This document shows, in pieces, positions 55,201 to 64,000 of a DNA stretch of 64,000 nt (its first letter is position 1; every line of letters starts with the position of its first letter). Made by a program: the position numbers and the translations under genes. Source of the stretch: Agarophyton chilense (lineage: Eukaryota > Rhodophyta > Florideophyceae > Gracilariales > Gracilariaceae); assembly GCA_030374765.1 (NCBI GenBank), contig JARGXX010000105.1:1798001-1862000 (forward strand), in the 5' to 3' direction. The notes beneath the pieces were generated by a model, which saw only the letters and a program-made list of their open reading frames with translations, did not search any database and was not told where the DNA came from.

Positions 55201-57584
55201 GCAATGTCTCCCGACGTTTCTTCTTAGGATTTTCTAAAATCTCGGTCCCGCTAAACGCAATGTTGAAGAAGGAAACACCGTCGGAGTTTGAATGCATTAT
55301 CGAGGACCACTATGAGACATTTCAGACCCTAAAGGACTAATAGCTAAACCCACCCATACTGGCTTTCCCAAAACCCAATAGGCCCTTTTTCTTCGACACA
55401 GACGCTTCTGATGTCCAAGTGGGATTTGTACTGCTACGGGAACAAGATTCACCAAAAGACTATCGACCTATTGGATACTGGAGCATAACGCTCATTAGCG
55501 CGGAGCGAAACTAAAGTGCTACCGAAAATAAATGTCTCGCCATCGTTTAGTCTGAATTGAAACTCCAACTATACCGTGGGGGAACTAGGTTCACCATTTG
55601 GATTGACCACGACTCACTCTGCTGGCTACTCAATATGCGATGCATCAAGTCTCCTTGCTCGTTGGTGCCGTAGGCTATCTGAGTATGACTATTATATAAC
55701 CTATACGCTAGGCATCAAGCACCAGGCTGCAGATGCCCTCTCGCGAATCATTACCGACGGAACCGATGACACGCCACTGGACGACCTCGTTCCTACTCCC
55801 TTCACAGATGATGGACCTCTGGATGATACGGAAACGGACTACTGGATGAGTACAGTCAAGTGGATGATCCTGAGATAAAAGAGAAGAAAGTCTATTTGTT
55901 GGACTGGGAGACCTTACCACCCAACTCGACTCCACCTCAGGTTAATGCAATAATACCAGAGGAAAAAGGTCTCCTCCCTATAACTATTGAGGAGCTCCTA
56001 TAGGCACAGGTCGAAGACGAGTACTACAAAGAAAAAGCCCAATGGATAGGAACCCCTGGATGCTTATTCGACTACGACCGATTCGGACTACTGTGTCGCC
56101 GCTCACCACTAGATGGCGCACTCCAGCGGGTAGTACCAAGGTTACTGAGGACGCGATTCTTACACCTCGACCATTTCCCTCGATCAGTTGGTCATCCTGG
56201 AGGCTGAAAAATGTACCAGACGCTAAGGAAGATCTTTCACTGGTCATAAATGGAGCAGGACCTATGGCAAACCGCACGGGACTGTACTTCATGCGCACAA
56301 ATCCGAGGGTCTCGCGCCAACCATCATGCCAAATTGAAACTTTTCCCCGCCGCAGGCCCGAATGAATTCGTCGCAATGGACATACTTGGACCTTTGCCCA
56401 AGTCATCCCATGGGAAACGGTTGGTCTGGGTAATAACCGATATATGTACCCAACTTACCGGAGCCCTACGTCTAGTAAAGACATCAGCCACAGATGTCGC
56501 CCCGGCATTCTTGTCCGACTGGGTATATCCCTATGGCATGCCACTCTAGCTCCTTATGGGAAATGGAAGCCATTTTGTATCCAAATTCTTTTCGCCCGTT
56601 TGTGCTACCTTAGGTATCAAACATGTAAACACAACGACATACCACCCCCAAACCAATGGCAAATCCGAACGCTTCAACCGTACTCTTCTAAACCGATTGG
56701 CAAACTACGTATCGGAGCGCTAATCGGACTGGGACGACTACGTTGAGCCACTGGTTTATGTCTACAACACTCAAGTAAACGCTCTCAAGTGGACAATATC
56801 TTAAGGCTTAACGCTAACGAGATTGCCACTGCCGATAGCTAATGAACTTCAGGAGTCTATTATACTCCTAGACACAAACGAAGGAAAGACTCCTACTCAG
56901 TCAAAGTGCAACTCGCACCGACGGATCGACAGCACTATTCAATCGGGTAGAGCTGTACTGACCAAAGGCCAACCGCGTTACAAGGTCAATTTCGACAAAG
57001 CCGTCTGGAACACACCAGCTTTATGAAAAAAAGGTTTTCCTGGACAACCCACCGAAAGACAGTGATGACCTCGAGGACACTCAGCGGAAACTTTTACCCC
57101 GCTCGAAGGGACCATATAAAGTCCTTAAGGCCAATCAACACAATAACTATACTAATTGACGGCCTACAGGACACTATGTCAATTGGTTGGGTGATACGAG
57201 CTCCCTGCTCCTCCGGACCACCAAGTCCCAGCTTCTTGGCCCAACGGAATCACCACGACCTCAGGTCGTGGGTCAATTCCCAACAGCTCCTAAGGCAATG
57301 TCTGCGGACCCGACTGTCCCCATGGACCCATTAGTCCATGCTAATGACGAAGACCAGTCTCTCCCAACCGATTGATTCGCCCTCTGGACAACACTCTCCT
57401 TCCGGAGGAGGAACACCAATAGAAGTACGATATTGAACAAATGATCTCCGCCGGTCGTGGAAAAGATGGGATAATGCGCTATCGCGTTCGTTGGTTCGCC
57501 TCTACTCCCGAGAAAGACACTTGGCAAAATCCTTAAACGTTTCCGGCTAAATTTATCTCCCGCTATTGGCGCAAAATTGGCAAC
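52241..57584 (+). pseudogene. element B gag-pol (broken)
   Basis: Gag: FRVACDQNGVHEGAALYLFQ (near 52370), shared with element A. A remnant of the zinc knuckle lies near 53100-53150. Protease: VLDTGAGPN (near 53640). RT: RFCVDYWKLN, MLFGLKNVPATYQR and an intact VVYLDDVIIF (near 54940). RNase H covers about 55380-55880 and ends HQAADALSRI. Integrase: VAMDILGPLP (near 56375), then LLMGNGSHF where LLTDNGS is expected, so the second catalytic Asp is lost, then NGKSERFNR with the Glu. A chromodomain (57426-57584) has YRVRWFASTPEKDTW and RYWRKIG, with one TAA. Many stops and shifts make it inactive. Confidence 0.88.
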
Positions 57585-57840
57585 ACGTGGTGCAGCCTTA
57601 AAGAGGGGGAAACCATTGGCCTGAATTATACCAAAACGACTCCTAAAACGACTCTCGATACACCTCTCGATTCGCATGCGGACAAGATGGTCCACCGTAG
57701 CTCTCACATCTGGGATCAACGCCAGTCTCCAGGTGACACATGAGGAAGACCTGAGGAAGCTCTCAAGGTTCGGACGGCGTCCGGAGGTACGCACGTTTGA
57801 TGAATACAGGAAAAGCACAAAAACTATTGTATTTGACTAG

Positions 57841-59438
57841 CTAGTAGAGGCCTAACAGATCTCGCCATAACCTCAAGGTTCGCAAAAGCGCTCCGAACAC
57901 CAACAGGACTGACTGGGATTGCGCAGGAGTAGCCGAGTCGTCCTCATGGAGGCCTGCAAGTGAAAAACCGGGGCTAGGATCACCCAAGGAATCCACTTTA
58001 CCAATAGAACGATCACCAGCGAGCCGACAACGCTTCTTCGGCGGAAATTCACCTGAAGAACTAATTTCACCCTCGGAAGCCTCCCGGTCGCTCAAATTTA
58101 GACCGCACCGGGCATCCAAGTCGGCAGTAACCCTCTGGGACATCATTTGTGCATTCCGATACAGGAAATTGGCCATAGCGTTCTTCAGATTTTGACCCGG
58201 CTGGGAAACCGTTACGTGTCGCTCCAAGCGACGCCCCAGGAGCATTCTTCCCCCAGGACTGTCGCAATGTCCATCGAGACAGTTATACCAACGATACGGC
58301 AGACATGACGGAGATCCGCGGCTGCAGCCGTGACCGAAGCGGAAAATTGCGGCAACGGAGAAGACGAAGCAATGTCGACACCCACATTGGACGTCTGAGC
58401 CATCGGATCACCTATAGAACCGGCGGGTTCGACGGCAACCTCTTCAGCAGGGATGTCCAGTTGGGCAACGGGTGGTTCATATGAGAGCTCATCCTTAGGA
58501 GCAGCGCCTGGAGTAGCTGGAAGAGAGGAGGATGTCGGCAACACAAAATTGGGTTCAACCTGAGAATTGAAGCCTTCCACAGTTATGATGAAGGAATTTT
58601 CACAGAAGGATTCTCCATCGGACATACCATCAAACAACAACGGCTCGGCCTCAGAATCAGGCTCCAAAAGTAGGGGATCAAAACCACTGACCTTCGGGTA
58701 ATAGTCAGGCCTCTGACGCTACGGAATGTCCGATGGTTTAGTTCTCAAAGGCTTGTCGGAATAGCCGAGAGATTCATCCCCACCCTGCAGGTGTAGCGGA
58801 ATCGGCGTGAAATAGTTGGTATCGTGATCATACCAAAGGAACCCGGGAGTCCTGCTCCACTCCACCTGTAGGAAATGATCCAAAAGGATCTCGATCTCTT
58901 TGACAGCAAACTGGGTCCGACGGAAAAAGTTCTGGATTCCCATGTTCCTTAGGAAATGGATCATGATGTCCGGAAGCGGGATTAGACTCCCTCTAAGACC
59001 GGGTATGTTCTCGCCGTGCCATATCCTCCAACTGTCCGAACGGATAGTACCACGGACTCTGTACTTCTCCATATCCAAGGAGTCCATTAGGGACATCACG
59101 CCGAACTCAACGAAGAGTACCTGCCAGGGCAACCAAGAGCTTCCGTCATTGTCATCGCCCATAAGTTTAGACGAATGATACGCCACTATGGACGGCGTGG
59201 GAACCAAATTGAGCGGCGAGATACGCCAATAGAAAGCCTATTGGTTCTCACCAACGCGGGGAAGCGATAGGTATGGCAGAGGACGCTTGTCTGCGCTCAT
59301 GTCGTGAAACTCCACTTTGTTCCAACAGAAGAAAAACTCCAGAGATTGACGTAAACAACCATCGAGCTCATGCATCTCGTTCCAATAGACCCTAATGGAC
59401 ATCCAAAACAGAAGGTCATACGGAAGTCTGAAGTACAT
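57841..59438 (-). pseudogene. element B antisense ORF
   Basis: Minus-strand frames in order: 59438-59238 (RLPYDLLFWMSIRVYWNE, then FCWNKVEFHDM), 59207-58719 (VPTPSIVAYH, GIQNFFRRTQF, TPGFLWYD), 58667-58212 (acidic, Pro/Ala-rich linker) and 58245-57841 (helical part with LKNAMANFLYRNAQMMSQ, then a Ser-rich tail). This is the same order of blocks as in elements A and C. Three breaks interrupt it, but each piece is long for chance. It converges with pol and ends about 260 bp from the chromodomain. Confidence 0.7.
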
Positions 59439-59991
59439 GAAGGATAAGAGGTTGTGACCCAGCGGGGGAATACCAAGACAGGAAGAAGGGGGAATGGAAC
59501 TGAATCAGGCGAGCTGACCACAGTGAATCACGGTAGACGACCGTGTTTCACGGTAGACGAAGCGCGTAGAGTCACCAAAGAAAAAGCGGAGAATATTGAA
59601 GGCGGGGATGACCGCCTCGGTGCGCGTACAGTACCTTAGGCGAATTAATTGCCAACCTGGCGCCAAGGGTCATCTCCAACGTACAAATCTCCCCAAAGAT
59701 GGTGGCGATGCGACTCCCCGTCGCGCCTAATGGTAACGAGAGCAACTCAGCACTCACGTCCCCCGGATTGTTCATGAGACATTGGCATATCGGACACGGC
59801 ACCGCACATGTCCAGGCCATTTTGGTGCTGATAATCACGATGTTCTGACCCTGCAGGCAAAATTGGGGATTCACCTATCGTTTCAATTAGGGTTAGACCC
59901 CCAGGAAGGTGTGCGGAAGTTTGGACTTCGCCGCGACCGTCGAATCCTAACAAGGGAGATATGTGAAGGAGCAACGAATACGGTGGAGTTT

Positions 59992-60408
59992 TGTAAGTGG
60001 CCAGAGCCCGAGGAATCTCAAAGACGCCACGTGGACTGGCCGACTTCATCTGAACATATTTAGAGATTGATTTCATTTTATTTAGTAATAATATAATATC
60101 CTTACAGTGCAAGGGAAATCTCAGAGCTTCGCTATTGTTATTTACTTGGCTCGAGTGACGCTTCTCCCTCACAATAGGGTAGGCAGCGTTAGGATACTTA
60201 ATTACCCCTTTTGGTACATTAGTTTAACAACTTGGTCTTCAACCCATCGTTTCTGTAGCGCTGAAATGCAGGAATACGTATTAAACGCCCACCTATTGCA
60301 CCAAGTACTCTGGGAGTCCCACCGTCAAGAACACAAACTTTAGGACCCACTTTACCAAGCTATCTCAGGTTGAGATCAGTACCGTGACCCACCAATAATT
60401 GCATTACA
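59992..60408 (+). repeat. element B LTR, 3' copy
   Basis: 417 bp, TGTAAG...ATTACA. It is visibly diverged from the 5' copy, more than the two LTRs of element A are from each other, so the element is older or the LTRs come from different copies. The minus-strand A box is present but altered (TAGCTTGGTAAAGTGG). Confidence 0.88.
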
Positions 60409-63100
60409 CTGCCGTACGTCCATATATTGATGACAGCACTGGATGTAGTAGCTCATCGAAAACGAAACCGGCTTCCGCTTCTTGGCCTCAGGTGCGCTGG
60501 CTGATAGCGGTGATCCCACTTCTGTCGTAGTAATGGAACCGATCGGAAAGAGGCCGTCACGGGCGCATTCCAAGCGGAGCTGCTGGATAGAAACTACCGG
60601 CCATAAGCTGTCATACCTCTCGGCTGTTGTGATACCTCCAACATAATGACGGTCTCCGAGTTGCCGACGTCTGATTCCAAACCAACCAGAAGCTGGCGCA
60701 TGCGACCTCCCATTTATACCGAAAAATACCATACGGACTTTTCACGCCCTGTCGCTCGCGTGCGAAGATACCTAAGCGCGTGGCTCCTTCGTTGGTTGCC
60801 ACCAAACGGACGTCGCCACACTCACTTGTTCGAGTCTCCGACCGTCAGCATCAAACACGTTCTTCTCGCGATTGCCGATGAGTGCTTCGAGGCCAATTTC
60901 TCTCGAAGGGACGGAGGCTCTCAGTGGTATCGATACAAACGAACGGAATAAACGTCAGCGTTGCAAGATTTAGAGTTTTTACCGGAGGCGCGCGGGCCAG
61001 TGTCGGTTCTCCGCCATTGCACGAGACCGAATGCTCTGTCCCCCGTCGAATCGCAACCGATGGGATCACCGTCCAATGCAGCCGCTTTTTCCTGCGCAGC
61101 CGTTCGGATCTCCCGATTGGCACGATCCCTCTACCTCTTCCGCACTCCGAGGACAAAGCGCGATTTATGAAGGCGAGTCTGTAGTACAGTGGCGAAACCA
61201 CACTAATAAGCGAGAATGGCATACGGGACGGACTGCGGCGTGGACAAGGATGTTGATGGCCACTCTCCCACATGGGGCTGCCGCAAACTGGCAAGGGTAC
61301 ACGTAGATGAACAGTGGGATAGCTGTAATAAATTTTTTAGTTTTTCATTAGAATCGGGTAGGCTTAACTGTAGGGCATGAGCTCCGGTGCACCCAAGTAC
61401 CCAGGCTTGGCCGAGACCCTTGGCAGAAAACAGTAAACACGCCTAGCCTTTCGCCTTCGTCGTCTGCGCAGATCAGCGACTATTCTAAACGATTCTACTA
61501 CAGGTTTCCAAGCCGTCCCTCCCCCCATCACGTTTTTGACCGTTTCTAGGAGCATCGACCGCGCATTATACCTACCGCCAACTGGTACTTCCATGCCTAC
61601 GCGTGTTAAACTCAAACACGATGCTCACACGTTTATTACAATCCTGCGTTTAGGAACTATCTCAGAACTATCTAGAAATGTTTCAAACCTCCTCTTAACT
61701 ATACTTGCTACCGATGCTCTATTCATTTCGTCTGGTGGGTCCAAGACGCATGCCTATTTATACAACGCATGCGCGGTTTTGTTAAAATGAAAATAATAAT
61801 AATCTTTCTACTGGAGAACACAGTTAGAACAGCTGTAAAATTGTTCTTAATACGCTCATATGTGTTCGGTCGGTGAAAAAACTTCAAATTTTCCCTAGGA
61901 AACGATTGGAATAAAACACCCACTTCATCACTGTGTACAATTTCGTATATGGAGGCCTTCGCAACGTCAATTCATAAATCCTATCGGGCTTTAGCAACCT
62001 TATATTCCGAGAAATGACCAGCATCCGCGTCGCATCTCTGGCTTTTAAACCCGTTCCGTTTCATAAAATTGGACGCCTAACCTGTGCTTGCCGTGAATCT
62101 TATCAGTCTCAAAACTTCTCCTCTGGTCGCGGGACTACGCCCCGCAGCGTAACCACTTGTCAAGCTTTTCTCTTGAAAAAGAATAAATTTGTCTCTAAGA
62201 CATAGAGAACTCTCCTTAATAATGACTTCTCTGGGAAGAGACTCGCCTTTCATGATGCAAATGCGGTCCATCATGTAATTTGTAAAGCCTTTTTCAATCT
62301 GAAGAGAGCGTTCTTTCGACATTAGACAGTATTTGTTCTCTCTACGGGTCCCCATCGGAATTATACTAGCCACCCGGCCTTACGAATACAGTTGTTCAGA
62401 GTCGAGCGTGATACAGATTACTCTGGCGCTACTTCGGCCTGGATCTTAAGTTCTATGGTCGTTTCATTATTTTTGGGCTGCCGTTTTAAGTCTTTTGCTT
62501 GGAAGTCAAGAAAGGGCTGTGCGACCTTCTTCGGCCTTATTGGGATTCCGCGTCGCTTTTTTGTGATTGAAATGCTATTAGCGTTAGAAAGTATGAGTCC
62601 AAAGCAATTCTAAGACTGCAAACGCCGTCTCCGCTCGGACAAAGCACTCTTTTCTCTTAAAATTCTGTCCTCAAACAGTGGAATAGTGGTGATTTAGCAC
62701 TTGTGTAAGGTTTCATAAAAGCTATGCAGAATGATTATGGTTTTGTGAAGGTTAGAAATCACACTGGCTTTATTTCGTAACCGGCTTAATTTGGGACGAT
62801 GCTACCTCATCCAATAAACCGCCTGCCGCGGACAGCTCGAAAGTCAAGAGATTAGAAGCGCAATGTCCTGGCTATTCTCACAAGCATCTTCTTTTCCCCA
62901 AACGCACCAACCGTCTCATGCGAACTGCCGTTCTCGATACATAGACAAACAAACCGCCAGAAAGAACAAACCAAACAAAGAACGTCAGAAAACACCAGAC
63001 GCAGACTCCCATTTCAGGTGCTGGGGAGTATAGTATCAGTTCGAAAGGTAGCAATAATATGTAGTTTATTTCGCTGAAACTCCTACCGCATTAAAAACGC
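60409..63100. other. 2.7-kb intergenic region, no gene recognised
   Basis: Open frames overlap on both strands in the GC-richer part (60380-61300). One minus-strand chain (about 60960-60560) reads somewhat like protein (REKLASKHSSAIARR, then RSHALRYLRTRATGREKSV), but it has stops and no family. It may be a dead gene. From 61300 to 63100 the sequence is AT-rich with nothing recognisable. Confidence 0.4.
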
Positions 63101-63154
63101 GCAAAATAAAGGATCAAATATGCAACTAGACCACTTCGTTGATCAAACAATACA

Positions 63155-63900
63155 CAAACACGGCCGTCCTCCAATTCTCAGCGAAGCCGTAAACAACTCA
63201 ATTGTCAATAGAGCTCCGCAATTGATGCATGCAGAATGAAGGAAATCATCGGTGAAATAACTGACGACTCCAGACCCAGATACAAAACAGTGATGTCATC
63301 CGATGATACACTAAGGCCCCTCCGGGCACGAAATCGCTTTCTTACGTACAAAAGTGCGAATCAAATGTGACACAAATAATTCGAAGGGGAATATCTCCCT
63401 CAAGTTCGAACCCTTTGCGATACTTTGCATCGACTACAGTGCAAAGAACCAAAAATATTTTCAGACCCGAAAAAGGTCTGGAATGTTGATGAAACCAGTG
63501 TGACTGCGCTATTGTGGATGCAAGTGAATTTCTTCAGTTCCAAAAGAAAGTCATTTTTCCGGCCGACGGCACAACAACTCAGAAAAAGGGAAAGATCCCA
63601 CCTCCGTCATTTCCACCTCCGCTGCTGGCCAAATCAATCCGCCGTTTCGTATGGCAGCTGGCAAAAGGGCCGTGTCATCCTGGATGAACCCTATTGAGCA
63701 ACAAACGGCCGAGTTGCTTTTTATGAGGTGTAAATGGTTGAGCAGCGTCGCCTGGATACTAAGCGTAACTGTCGCTAGATGCACGAAAAAGCGCTCCATA
63801 GATCGGCCAACAATGTCCGCATTTATGTGTCACTTTGCAAAAATTTGTGAGGTGATATGTACCGCAGATTGAAATGCCTCCAACCCTGTGGCTCCTTTAT
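63155..63900 (+). pseudogene. pogo/DDE_1-type transposase fragment, runs toward window end
   Basis: The frame from 63425 contains KKVWNVDETSVTA, the first catalytic Asp motif of pogo/Jerky-type DDE_1 transposases (IFNVDETG). After a shift near 63595 the next frame reads SVISTSAAGQINPPFRM, the following family block (ISAAG-x-x-x-PP). Upstream, HGRPPILSEAVNNSIVN near 63160 suggests the end of the N-terminal HTH region. The third catalytic residue would lie near or beyond the window end. The frameshift and stops show it is inactive. Confidence 0.65.
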
Positions 63901-64000
63901 CAAACAACGTTTCAAAACCGAAAGAAGAGAACTTCGTGACGCCTTGTTACTTACGGGAGAATTTCCGAACGACAACATCTCTTTGAAACTGAAATTGGTG

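Larger units (their letters stand above)
50733..60408 (+). mobile_element. element B: Ty3/gypsy chromovirus, 9.7 kb, decayed
   Basis: LTRs at 50733-51153 and 59992-60408. Primer-binding site, gag, protease, RT, RNase H, integrase and chromodomain are on the plus strand and an antisense frame on the minus strand before the 3' LTR. The gag and protease clearly resemble element A, but the LTRs belong to another family. No target duplication is present (aggtc before, ctgcc after), and element C sequence directly precedes the 5' LTR. The 5' LTR may thus be shared by a C-B recombinant. Confidence 0.88.

Noticed and set aside
50733-60408. ACC-N(4-6)-GGT enrichment also in element B
   Set aside because: The internal region has about two sites against roughly six expected. 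The one or two per LTR are too few to claim enrichment.

Overview
This window looks like nuclear DNA of a eukaryotic alga, most probably a florideophyte red alga such as Chondrus (inference). The host genes that can be read have no introns. One is a gyrase A with a transit-peptide-like leader, as expected for a plastid-bearing cell. An animal-type haem peroxidase and a PMT-type O-mannosyltransferase sit beside it. About three quarters of the window is transposable elements, mostly dead.

Layout. 1-9160: a Tc1-like relic, a copia-type relic, a lone LTR and a second Tc1-like copy. 9623-21486: a solo LTR with perfect GCCAA target duplication, then a complete chromodomain Ty3/gypsy element (element A, GTTTT duplication) in minus orientation. 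21487-38631: a host gene island holding the peroxidase (-), an RluA pseudouridine synthase (+), a PMT mannosyltransferase (+), a large acidic secreted repeat protein (+) and GyrA (-), with long non-coding gaps. 38857-46680: a third Tc1-like copy, a second DD34E transposon family, a LINE endonuclease scrap, two unrecognised broken genes and a copia relic. 46690-60408: a 5'-truncated gypsy element (C) joined through one LTR to a second chromodomain gypsy element (B). 60409-64000: non-coding DNA, then a pogo-type transposase fragment cut by the window end.

The host genes do not form an obvious pathway. Peroxidase and pseudouridine synthase are divergent, the synthase and PMT lie 82 bp apart in tandem, and the acidic protein and GyrA converge.

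The most unusual signal is in the gypsy elements. Three diverged elements (A, B, C) each carry, between integrase and 3' LTR, a long reading frame on the strand opposite to gag-pol, with shared amino-acid motifs. Element A is also filled, LTRs included, with an interrupted palindrome ACC-N(4-6)-GGT, counted by eye at roughly ten times chance. Together these suggest an undescribed element-encoded antisense protein and, possibly, a dispersed binding site for some protein. The link between the two is inference.
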